Positions 35,292 through 41,917 of a DNA stretch of 41,917 nucleotides are shown here, piece by piece. Position numbers and translations under genes: made by a program. Where the stretch lies: the NCBI GenBank assembly GCA_035267045.1, contig DATFMH010000203.1, forward strand, positions 1 to 41,917, in the 5' to 3' direction. Position 1 is the stretch's first letter; every line of letters starts with the position of its first letter. Below the pieces are notes generated by a model that worked only from the letters and a program-made list of their open reading frames with translations, was not told where the DNA came from and searched no databases. This DNA is from DATFMH01 sp035267045 (GTDB lineage Bacteria > Bacteroidota > Rhodothermia > Balneolales > DATFMH01).

Positions 35292-35720
35292 GGACTTTTT
35301 ACCTTTTTTCGCTCATAAAGTTAGTTGTGAATCAGCTGATATTTGAATTATTAAACATGCGATGAGATTTATGGATTATTAAAAACAAATGGAATCTCTT
35401 TAACCGTCACATATTTTGTAATCGCTTTCATATATGTTAATTCTGACGTTCATTGAACCGTTTTAATAATCTTATGGAGTTAACGACTATTCTGATTAGT
35501 ATGCAACATATCCAAATTGCAGGAAACATTACATATGAATCTCAGTTAATGAAGTCATTTCATAATAATTAATTTTTTGAAAAATGAAAGCAAATAATCA
35601 ATCATGTTGAAGGTAATAATTGCAGATAGTCGTGCAAAAAAAACGATGATTATTATTCTTTGTTTATTATTAATAATTAGATATGAGCGGTATAGTTAAT
35701 GCAAAAAATAATTTAAAAAA
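35292..35720 (-). other. Gap upstream of the sugar transporter gene
   Basis: 429 nt, very AT-rich. It contains the LacI-family-type operator at 35417-35430. The stretch 35580-35720 lies just downstream of the ABC ATPase stop and shows no clean terminator. No gene was seen on either strand. Confidence 0.55.
35417..35430 (-). promoter_or_regulatory. LacI-family (cre-like) operator upstream of the sugar transporter
   Basis: TGTAATCGCTTTCA matches the TGWAANCGNTNWCA consensus of CcpA/LacI-family operators at every fixed position, with the central CG. On the minus strand it reads TGAAAGCGATTACA. It lies 126-139 nt upstream of the sugar transporter start codon. No LacI-family gene is in the window. 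Confidence 0.55.
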
Positions 35721-36386
35721 TTAATTATTAGCAGTTAACTCATTCTGATTCAATGGGAAAGTAATATAATTGTCACATAAAGGTTCCAAAGATGTCTTCA
35801 TATGGCTGGATAGAATCAAAAGTCCGTTATTCTTTTTGAATCTGATAAGAAGATCCATCGTTGCCGTTCTGGAGTCTTCGTCTAATCCGCGAAAAGGTTC
35901 ATCCATAAGCAATACGGCAGGTTCGGTAATCAGTGCTACAGCAATCTGGGTTTTTTTAAGCATACCACTCGAATAAGTCCCGATTACATTATTCCTTCGT
36001 TCGTCTAACATGAGTACATCAAGTAAATTATTGATATCGTCCCCGGATTGCCCATTCCATTTGTTCCGTGATCGTAATATCCATTCCAGCAACTCTATAG
36101 CCGTTAAGTATTGGGGTAAATCGGGTTCGTCAGGAACTACCCCGACACTGACAAGAAATTGATGCGGATGTTCATGTATATTCAACGAACCGAACATGAT
36201 CTTGCCGGATGTAGGGTATGCAGCTGTAGATAAAATCCGCATTAATGTTGTTTTTCCGGAACCGTTGGGACCAATAAGAGCTGTAGCTGAACGCGTTTCA
36301 AATTCATAAGAAAAGTCGGAAATAACATATGGCCCCATCTGATATCTTTTGGAGACCTCAATAAGCTTTAAGTTACAATCAGTCAT
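35721..36386 (-). CDS. ABC transporter ATP-binding protein
   Basis: 221 residues from the ATG at 36386, chosen because it overlaps the permease stop as ATGACTGA and sits just before conserved sequence. An ATG at 36410 would add 8 residues; neither has a clear ribosome site. Walker A is GPNGSGKT (39-46). The ABC signature is the variant TYSSGMLKKTQ, Walker B is VLLMDEP and the switch His is in LSSHMKT. The set resembles ATPases of ABC-2-type exporters. The partner is the overlapping upstream membrane protein gene. The substrate is unknown. Confidence 0.9.
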   Translation of the reverse strand: MTDCNLKLIEVSKRYQMGPYVISDFSYEFETRSATALIGPNGSGKTTLMRILSTAAYPTSGKIMFGSLNIHEHPHQFLVSVGVVPDEPDLPQYLTAIELLEWILRSRNKWNGQSGDDINNLLDVLMLDERRNNVIGTYSSGMLKKTQIAVALITEPAVLLMDEPFRGLDEDSRTATMDLLIRFKKNNGLLILSSHMKTSLEPLCDNYITFPLNQNELTANN

Positions 36387-37626
36387 AAGTTTGTTGATAG
36401 CGGAATTCATATAAATAAGTGAAGAAAATACTTGAAATAAGACTACTTAAAATGTAAATAGCCGACCAGCTCAATAAGGAGTAAGTGGTAAATCGTGATG
36501 AAAATATCATGACAACTGTAAGGCTCAGGATCAATGGTAAAAACCAACGAATTTGAATAAAAAAACGTGACCAGATCCAATTGCTAATGCTTTGTAACCT
36601 GTAATTCCAACTTTGCTTACCCATCACTGATGTTGTTAACAGATAGATATTGATATTATGAAAGATGATGAATAGCAAAAGGTAGCCATTTATTATGAGC
36701 TGTGACGAACCATGATAAAAAAGAATCCATAAAAAAAGATGACCTAATAGGATAAACCGGCCTAATGGATAAGCGCGGTCAAGCTGTACGATTCCGGACC
36801 ATGTGGAGGCACGCCATTTGACAGGTACCCAATACACCGATTCATATGGATAATCGTTGGCATGCTGCAAACCACCGCTAAAAGGAGAGGTGAAATATTC
36901 TTTGTAAAATGCATTGGTCTGGTAGAAAAAATGATCGAAAACTTTTCTGATTTTACTAAATGGGAGTATTCCAGCCGCCAGCAATAAAAAACCGGGGATC
37001 CACTCCATATTCATTTGCAACCGGTTGGATAAATAAGCCCCGAAAACAACGGCAAGCATGCCGACTATTCCTATAACAATGGTAGTTTGCATGGTCGGTA
37101 TGGCTCCGATAGGAACAGCCATTTGACCCGTTTCATCCCTGAATTTACGTATCCGCTCTCCTTTTATGCCTTCCTGATAGGCTTGAGATTCATTTCCAAT
37201 GGATATGTACTTACGATAGGAATAGCTGAAAAGGCCAACAATAAAAAGCAGGCTGCTTAAAAAATATTGAACCTTCAACAGTATCGAATGCTGCCAGCCG
37301 TGAAGGTCCCAGAATGAAATAATTAAAAAAATAACCGTGATCCCCAAAATGGTATAACGTTGATTCCGGAGTTGATACCTGATGAGTTCATTGGGGGATG
37401 GATTCAGGGCCTGTAACAATGACATGTTCTCCTCAGGGAATAACAGGTAGGGATGAATCACCGCAAAAAAACCCGTTAAAATTAATTCCCAATAGCGAAG
37501 AATGATAAAACGATCCTGTAATGAGATGTTGTGAATTAAAGTAGTGATATAAATAATCACAATTATAAAGGAAAAGAAACTACTTGCTATAGTAGTAGCA
37601 GATTTGGTTTTCCTTAAAGGATACAT
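36379..37626 (-). CDS. Membrane protein, probable ABC-2-type permease partner
   Basis: 415 residues with about ten hydrophobic segments and no recognisable enzymatic motif. There are cytoplasmic-type loops rich in Arg and Lys (YQLRNQR and KGERIRKFRDETG). Identification as the permease rests mainly on the 8-nt overlap with the ABC ATPase gene and on the membrane character; I do not recognise the family. It would form the transmembrane channel of an exporter of unknown cargo. It is transcribed divergently from glgC. A TGATAGTATCA palindrome lies 45 nt before the start. The AT-rich upstream gap is 436 nt. Confidence 0.65.
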   Translation of the reverse strand: MYPLRKTKSATTIASSFFSFIIVIIYITTLIHNISLQDRFIILRYWELILTGFFAVIHPYLLFPEENMSLLQALNPSPNELIRYQLRNQRYTILGITVIFLIISFWDLHGWQHSILLKVQYFLSSLLFIVGLFSYSYRKYISIGNESQAYQEGIKGERIRKFRDETGQMAVPIGAIPTMQTTIVIGIVGMLAVVFGAYLSNRLQMNMEWIPGFLLLAAGILPFSKIRKVFDHFFYQTNAFYKEYFTSPFSGGLQHANDYPYESVYWVPVKWRASTWSGIVQLDRAYPLGRFILLGHLFLWILFYHGSSQLIINGYLLLFIIFHNINIYLLTTSVMGKQSWNYRLQSISNWIWSRFFIQIRWFLPLILSLTVVMIFSSRFTTYSLLSWSAIYILSSLISSIFFTYLYEFRYQQTYD

Positions 37627-37670
37627 TCACATTCCCTTTTGTTGATATTCTCATTCCATAACATAGAAAA

Positions 37671-37681
37671 TGATAGTATCA
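37671..37681. promoter_or_regulatory. TGATAGTATCA palindrome, copy 1
   Basis: Perfect 5-1-5 palindrome, followed by G as in copy 2 (12 identical bases). It lies 45 nt upstream of the ABC permease start on the minus strand. Confidence 0.45.
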
Positions 37682-37974
37682 GTATTTGTCTGAATATCAA
37701 AATAATTTATGAGAATAATGACAAATGGTTAGTAATGTTATAATTGATTGAAATATGCAAATATTCAAAAAAAATTATATCGGTATTTCATTGGCTTACG
37801 TTATTATAACAGCTTTTTGATTTTATTAAAGAAACTAAAACGAATGGTTATTTAAATATTATAAAGTCAATAAAATTATGATATTATAAATAGGTATATA
37901 AACGTAATTATTATAGCTTGGGAGTGATAGAATAAAATAAAGTTAATAATTATTTATTACTTCATTACTGCAAT

Positions 37975-37985
37975 TGATAGTATCA
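37975..37985. promoter_or_regulatory. TGATAGTATCA palindrome, copy 2
   Basis: Same 5-1-5 palindrome as at 37671, again followed by G. It lies 78 nt upstream of the glgC start. Two identical palindromes in one divergent promoter region suggest a common repressor or activator. Confidence 0.45.
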
Positions 37986-38062
37986 GAAATAGTAATTTTT
38001 GCTGGTCTAATTTAACTGGTAAACCCATTTTTAACCAGGCCCACTGGTAAATAAATGAAATA

Positions 38063-39325
38063 ATGGATAGTTCTTTTTTTCAACGTAATATAAGCCTTCA
38101 TACTAAACTAACCATGGGCCTGGTCCTGGCTGGTGGGCGAGGGACCCGTTTGAATGATCTCACAAGATGGCGTGTGAAACCTGCTGTTCCATTCGGAGGA
38201 AAATTTCGCATCATCGATTTTACCCTGTCAAACTGCATAAATTCAGGAGTCAGGCATATTGGAATACTCACACAGTACAAGTCTCAGTCACTGATCAGGC
38301 ATATCATGAAAGGGTGGGCTACTTTCCATACTGATTTCGGCGGATTTATAGAGTTCTTACCTGCACAGCAAAGAATAGAAGAGAAATGGTACAGTGGTAC
38401 TGCGGATGCTATTTATCAAAATATTGACCTGTTACGTCGGTATAATCCTGAAAATATATTAATCCTGGCAGGCGATCATGTTTATAAAATGGATTATGGG
38501 CCTATGATAGCTTTTCATATTGCCAGAGATGCGGATGTCACCATAAGTTGCATTGAGATACCCAGGGAAGCGGCCGCTAATTTTGGAATTATGTCGGTTG
38601 ATGAAGATTTGAATATTACGGATTTCCAGGAGAAACCAAGTAATCCCAAACCATTACCGGGGAAAGGAGACCGGGTTTTAGCTTCAATGGGTATTTATGT
38701 ATTTAAACCGTCATTTTTATTTGACCAACTTATAAAGGATTCCGATAATCATACTTCCACACATGATTTTGGCAGAGATATTATACCTTCTGTTATAAAC
38801 AAGCATTCAGTTGTAGCATATCCTTATAAAGGTATCGATTCAGGTGTTTATTGGAGAGATGTCGGGACGGTTGATTCTTATTGGAAAGCTAATATGGAAT
38901 TGATCGGTGTTACACCGGAACTCAATTTATATGATCAGGAGTGGCCGATTCGCACGACGTTGAAACAGTACCCGCCTGTTAAATTTCTATTTGATGACGA
39001 TGGACGGCGTGGTATGGCTGTCGATTCAATGATATCGGAGGGGAGTATTATCTCGGGTGCTAAAGTGTCTAATTCATTATTATTTACTAATGTCAGGGTT
39101 GAAAGTTATTCGACTATCGAAAACTCGGTTATCTTACCTAATGTAAATATTGGGAGAAATTGCCATATATCAAATGCGGTAATTGATAAGGAATGTTCAA
39201 TTACAGATGGGACTGTTATTGGGGAAAAGCCAGATAGAGACCGGGAACTGTTTTATGTAAGTAATGATGGAATTACCCTGGTAACACCAAATATGCTGGG
39301 ACAAATTATCCATCGTGTGCGATAA
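38063..39325 (+). CDS. glgC: Glucose-1-phosphate adenylyltransferase (ADP-glucose pyrophosphorylase)
   Basis: 420 residues. Makes ADP-glucose from glucose-1-phosphate and ATP, the committed step of bacterial glycogen synthesis. The nucleotide-binding motif is LAGGRGTRL (22-30), followed by KPAVPFGGKFRIIDF. The metal-site Asp lies in LAGDHVYKMDY, the sugar-phosphate region in FQEKPSNPK, and SGVYWRDVGT is typical of GlgC. The C-terminal third is a left-handed beta-helix (SNSLLFTNVRVESYSTIENSVILPNVNIG). The N-terminal extension of about 17 residues before MGLVLAGG is similar in kind to E. coli GlgC, so the first ATG is kept, although no ribosome site is visible. No other glycogen gene is in the window. 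Confidence 0.95.
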   Translation: MDSSFFQRNISLHTKLTMGLVLAGGRGTRLNDLTRWRVKPAVPFGGKFRIIDFTLSNCINSGVRHIGILTQYKSQSLIRHIMKGWATFHTDFGGFIEFLPAQQRIEEKWYSGTADAIYQNIDLLRRYNPENILILAGDHVYKMDYGPMIAFHIARDADVTISCIEIPREAAANFGIMSVDEDLNITDFQEKPSNPKPLPGKGDRVLASMGIYVFKPSFLFDQLIKDSDNHTSTHDFGRDIIPSVINKHSVVAYPYKGIDSGVYWRDVGTVDSYWKANMELIGVTPELNLYDQEWPIRTTLKQYPPVKFLFDDDGRRGMAVDSMISEGSIISGAKVSNSLLFTNVRVESYSTIENSVILPNVNIGRNCHISNAVIDKECSITDGTVIGEKPDRDRELFYVSNDGITLVTPNMLGQIIHRVR

Positions 39326-39337
39326 AACTTATCATGA

Positions 39338-39820
39338 TTATGGTTTGAGAATGGGTGGTGAAGGGATGGTATCGGCCTCATTGGATTCAATGATAATCCA
39401 TCGGCCGTCATCGCGACGCAGGCGATCAATGGAGTATTTTTTTAATTGCCAAATCTGTCGCAGCTCTGTCGGTATCCTGTAATAAACAGTAGCTTCGCTA
39501 TCGGACACCGTTAGTACATGAACAGTATCAGGTGGTTCCATTGTTTTTTCAGTGGCTCTCAGCCCACCGTCCGTCCAGGTATAGGATGTCAGACTCTCTG
39601 CCAATTCATCGCTAAAGCCTTGTCGATAATGTTGATATACTTGTTTTCTTGTTTTAAAAGAGGATTCATTTTCCCATAATTTCCGTTCAAGGCTGAATGA
39701 AAATTTAACCGCTTTGGAAACCTCGTTTTTTTTCTCTTTTTCAATATCTTTTTGCGATTGACGGCAACCGTAATTGATAAAAATAATAGTGATAAATAAG
39801 TATATGTATCTTAATTTCAT
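39338..39820 (-). CDS. Predicted lipoprotein, unknown family
   Basis: 160 residues from the ATG at 39820; an in-frame TTG at 39838 would only add a non-signal-like leader. The signal peptide KLRYIYLFITIIFINYGC ends in a lipobox-like YGC, so a lipid-modified Cys is likely. The mature part begins with a charged coiled stretch (KDIEKEKKNEVSK). It is followed by a compact alpha+beta domain with TVSDSEATVYYRI and DDGRWIIIES, which recalls DUF4878/NTF2-like lumazine-type accessory folds, but I cannot assign a family. It is convergent with glgC, 12 nt apart. Cell-envelope location is inferred. Confidence 0.65.
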   Translation of the reverse strand: MKLRYIYLFITIIFINYGCRQSQKDIEKEKKNEVSKAVKFSFSLERKLWENESSFKTRKQVYQHYRQGFSDELAESLTSYTWTDGGLRATEKTMEPPDTVHVLTVSDSEATVYYRIPTELRQIWQLKKYSIDRLRRDDGRWIIIESNEADTIPSPPILKP

Positions 39821-39996
39821 ATATACCAGCAATTCCAATTAGTTGATATACATTTCCATAGCTGGAAATCTCTTGACTGAAGCATTAAATATATCAGGGT
39901 CTTACAAGTATAATATGAACATTTTATGATAGGAAGCAATATCCGGGTAATGTGAGTTATCGCTTTAGTATAAAGATCAAATATTTAGCTGTAGTT

Positions 39997-40578
39997 TTAT
40001 GAATTCTTCTTTAAAAAAGCCTGAAATATTTTATGTTTAATATTTACGGGAGCAATATATCTGATTTTTTTTGCCTCTGAATCGTAAATTTCAATTACAG
40101 GGACACTGCCATACCCTAAATAGGTAAGAGTCCTATGTAATTTCGGATATACTTTTATAGATCCGATTAATATTGAAAGTGTTCCGTTATATGGAAACTC
40201 TGCTACTACACTTTGTGATTCCGGGAATGTATTCACAATATATGTCTTCTTGATATCAATTAACTTTTCTTCTCGTTGAAAGTTGATAATACATCCGGTT
40301 ATGCTGTGTAATGTATCATTTTGAATATGCCGAAAATCATCATTATATAATCCGAATCCCTTAATAATTTTTATGGATTTATCATTTTTTAACTGCCGGT
40401 AAATATATTCGGAAACGTTCAGGGATTCATTATAACTGCCGATATGCTCTACATAAACCATTAAAAAAGGACCGGTTTTTCCCTGATAAATAGTAACCGG
40501 TGAGAATAACCCGTATTGTGCCAGCCCAATCGTCGTAAAACTGATTACAATAACTGTAAGTATCAGTAACTTCTTCAT
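39997..40578 (-). CDS. Exported GyrI-like domain protein
   Basis: 193 residues from the ATG at 40578. Open reading continues upstream to 40680, but only this start gives a normal signal peptide (KKLLILTVIVISFTTIGLAQ, cleavage after AQ likely). The mature part resembles the GyrI-like/AraC effector-binding fold: GPFLMVYVEHIGSYNES, IKGFGLYNDD, LHSITGCII, then EFPYNGTLSILIGSIKVYPKLHRTL. GyrI-like domains bind small molecules and are usually cytoplasmic. An exported single-domain version would act in the periplasm, with unknown ligand. Family assignment is by pattern only. Confidence 0.6.
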   Translation of the reverse strand: MKKLLILTVIVISFTTIGLAQYGLFSPVTIYQGKTGPFLMVYVEHIGSYNESLNVSEYIYRQLKNDKSIKIIKGFGLYNDDFRHIQNDTLHSITGCIINFQREEKLIDIKKTYIVNTFPESQSVVAEFPYNGTLSILIGSIKVYPKLHRTLTYLGYGSVPVIEIYDSEAKKIRYIAPVNIKHKIFQAFLKKNS

Positions 40579-40955
40579 GGCAGACACCGGCTTGTTATAT
40601 ATTAAATATATACTTACAGAAGGCTGGAAAAACTGTTCTTTTGCCCAATATCTGTATTTTCGTGATTTCAAATTCCTCACATATAGCTAATATACTGCGG
40701 TTTCAAAGTAGCTAAAGCTTTGATATTGAACAAAATACCGGGTTTTACACAGCCTTCATACATAATATGTAAATCTGCCTGTGAGCGATAATAAAAATGG
40801 TTTAAAAAGAAAAATTTAATGTAAGAACTGCCAGAAGTAAACTAAATACCCAATAATTCGTTGAACGCATAGCATGTATTAGCTCAATTCAGGGTTACTC
40901 CCCTTTTTGTATTCGTGACCTCATGAAGGGAAATTATTACAGATTGATGTTATAT
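40579..40955 (-). other. Gap between the GyrI-like gene and the right-end pseudogene
   Basis: 377 nt. On the minus strand ATG at 40870 opens a 22-codon hydrophobic reading frame (MRSTNYWVFSLLLAVLTLNF) that looks like an isolated signal peptide; it may be the relic of a lost secreted protein. Nothing else was recognised. Confidence 0.4.
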
Positions 40956-41725
40956 TTAATTATCCGGCATATAATATCTCGGTAGTAAGTAAGCCACTCT
41001 TTTTGTTGCCCAATAACCGGAGATAGAAACGGAGGTTGGGTTTAGCAGATTGCCAAGTGGATCTACTAAGAAATAGTCTTGATGGTTTCCAGAGAGTGTA
41101 GATTCATAATAATTATGATAGGTGACTTTTACATCGCCAAACAATTTAAACCCTAAAACATTACCATTTTGAAAATCAGGTCTGTTTAATGATTCGATTT
41201 CGGTTAGTGACATCGTTCTTATATTGTCATGGTTGATATCGAAATCGTTATTCATTAATTGGTGGTGCATAAACGAATACAAAAAATCCCGTAGTGATCC
41301 TTTGTAGGTGTCAAGACGCTGTTTTTTCCAATTATTTAGTTGTTCTTTATTATTCGGTTTCATCTTAATGAAATGAGGATAAAAAGTGTAAGAACCTGTT
41401 ACTCCATTAGTGGTCCAATCGAAGGTCTTTAGAATTACTTTCAAATGATAACCCAACTGGTAATTAATAATGTTCAGTGGAGCAGAGGCATTAGCAATAA
41501 GATTACCGGATTTTGCGGTCTTTATGAAAATTCAGAACCTCAGGGTTTTCAATTTTACATTCTTTTTTAGTAACAAAGGGTCCGATAAATTCTTTCGTAA
41601 AGAGAGCAAGCCTTTTTTGCCACAATTCCGGTTTGCTTGATTTGTGCATGTAAAGTCAGAGGCAGGATAAGGCTGATTAACAAGCTTAATAGAATTATGA
41701 TATGATCATTTTTGTCTGAAATCAT
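40956..41725 (-). pseudogene. Frameshifted remnant of a CarboxypepD_reg-type surface protein
   Basis: Coding similarity runs through three frames on the minus strand. From the ATG at 41725 a signal peptide is encoded (IILLSLLISLILPLTLHAQ). Frame two then gives ELWQKRLALFTKEFIG, KKECKIENPEVLNFHKD. Near 41508-41511 an extra A shifts to frame three: SGNLIANASAPLNIINYQLGYHLKV, ending in GYWATKRVAYLLPRYYMPDN at 40956. Parts two and three match the C-terminal region of Bacteroidota carboxypeptidase-like regulatory-domain surface proteins. The N-terminal beta-sandwich that should follow the signal peptide is missing. So there is one internal deletion and at least two frame changes. The 166-codon open part is unlikely to be made as such (start TTG, no ribosome site). 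Confidence 0.75.
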
Positions 41726-41751
41726 ATAATCCAGTATTGAATAAGGATTAC

Positions 41752-41777
41752 TACATCATTTTTAAAAAAATGATGTA
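41752..41777. repeat. 26-bp inverted repeat, possible bidirectional terminator
   Basis: TACATCATTTTT (41752-41763) and AAAAATGATGTA (41766-41777) are perfectly complementary around AA. It lies 27 nt upstream of the pseudogene start and 29 nt before the small right-end frame. The A/T tracts inside the stem make it terminator-like in either direction, but a weak one. Confidence 0.45.
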
Positions 41778-41793
41778 CGCCATAATTATTAAG

Positions 41794-41850
41794 AGGGGGA
41801 AATAAATGATAAAGCAATGTTTTTGTTCCATTGGGAGTTTCCCCCTTTTT
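41794..41850 (+). promoter_or_regulatory. Hairpin covering the ribosome site of the right-end frame
   Basis: AGGGGGAAA (41794-41802) pairs perfectly with TTTCCCCCT (41838-41846), followed by four more T residues. An inner stem CAATG (41815-41819) with CATTG (41829-41833) nests inside. It could be an intrinsic terminator, or a fold that hides the GGGGG ribosome site of the frame starting at 41806. Confidence 0.45.
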
Positions 41851-41917
41851 AGTCATAAGCTTTACAAAGGTCGACGATACTTAATACTGCGATGTGTTTC
41901 AATAATAAAGCATATTG
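41806..41917 (+). CDS. Possible small or partial reading frame at the right edge
   Basis: ATG at 41806 opens 37 codons that run off the window (MIKQCFCSIGSFPLFSHKLY...). AGAGGGGG lies 6 nt before the ATG, a good ribosome-site position. The peptide is Cys- and Lys-containing and matches nothing I recognise. Because the same bases form a terminator-like hairpin, it may not be a gene. Confidence 0.2.
   Translation, partial: MIKQCFCSIGSFPLFSHKLYKGRRYLILRCVSIIKHI

Larger units (their letters stand above)
37627..38062. other. Divergent promoter region between the ABC exporter operon and glgC
   Basis: 436 nt, strongly AT-rich, no gene. It contains two copies of the palindrome TGATAGTATCA, one near each gene start, and a direct repeat ACTGGTAAA (38015-38023 and 38043-38051) just before glgC. 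A shared regulator for both directions is possible. Confidence 0.55.

Overview
The window looks like a chromosomal accessory region of a Gram-negative bacterium of the FCB (Bacteroidota/Balneolota-like) group, probably from a saline habitat. Supporting signs are moderately low GC (estimated by eye), DUF6567-type and other small lipoproteins, the remains of a CarboxypepD_reg-type surface protein, and a complete N-type (putatively sodium-pumping) rotary ATPase operon. Several genes have clear Shine-Dalgarno sequences, which argues against a core Bacteroidia genome. Genus is not determinable. No tRNA, rRNA, CRISPR array, transposase or integrase was found.

Layout. 1-2168: end of one Hsp20 gene, a decayed short-chain dehydrogenase, an orphan NarL/LuxR-type response regulator, a second Hsp20, and a strongly structured 107-nt intergenic element. 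2169-12582: a tight + strand operon that starts with a PEP-synthase-like protein whose pyruvate/PEP-half catalytic residues are replaced. It continues as N-ATPase atpD-C-Q-[CPA2 antiporter]-R-B-E-F-A-G. 12700-16421: cyclopropane fatty acid synthase, class II (B12) ribonucleotide reductase on the minus strand, and a DUF2267 protein. 16706-25438: one 2910-codon cyclic beta-1,2-glucan synthase gene. 25628-32491: a CheB-like protein without chemotaxis neighbours, a tandem universal stress protein, a HAD phosphatase/P-loop ATPase fusion, and a Ca2+-type P-type ATPase.

32493-41917: mostly minus-strand genes. These are a DUF6567 lipoprotein, a DUF3565 protein, a cold-shock protein with a clear terminator, and a sugar/H+ symporter with its own terminator and a LacI-family-type operator upstream. 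An ABC exporter pair follows, divergent from glgC (ADP-glucose pyrophosphorylase) across a region holding two copies of one palindrome. The right end has a lipoprotein, an exported GyrI-like protein and a frameshifted pseudogene.

How the genes may work together (inference). Hsp20s, a NarL-family regulator, a universal stress protein, B12-dependent RNR, a PEP-synthase-like enzyme and a P2A ATPase resemble the content of hypoxia/dormancy regulons such as mycobacterial DosR. Here they sit beside an ion-pumping ATPase with a built-in antiporter, membrane-lipid cyclopropanation and periplasmic glucan synthesis. I read the region as a stress, osmotic and low-energy survival island. The main novelty candidates are the antiporter-containing N-ATPase operon with its degenerate PEP-synthase-like first gene, the structured element before it, and the HAD/ATPase fusion.
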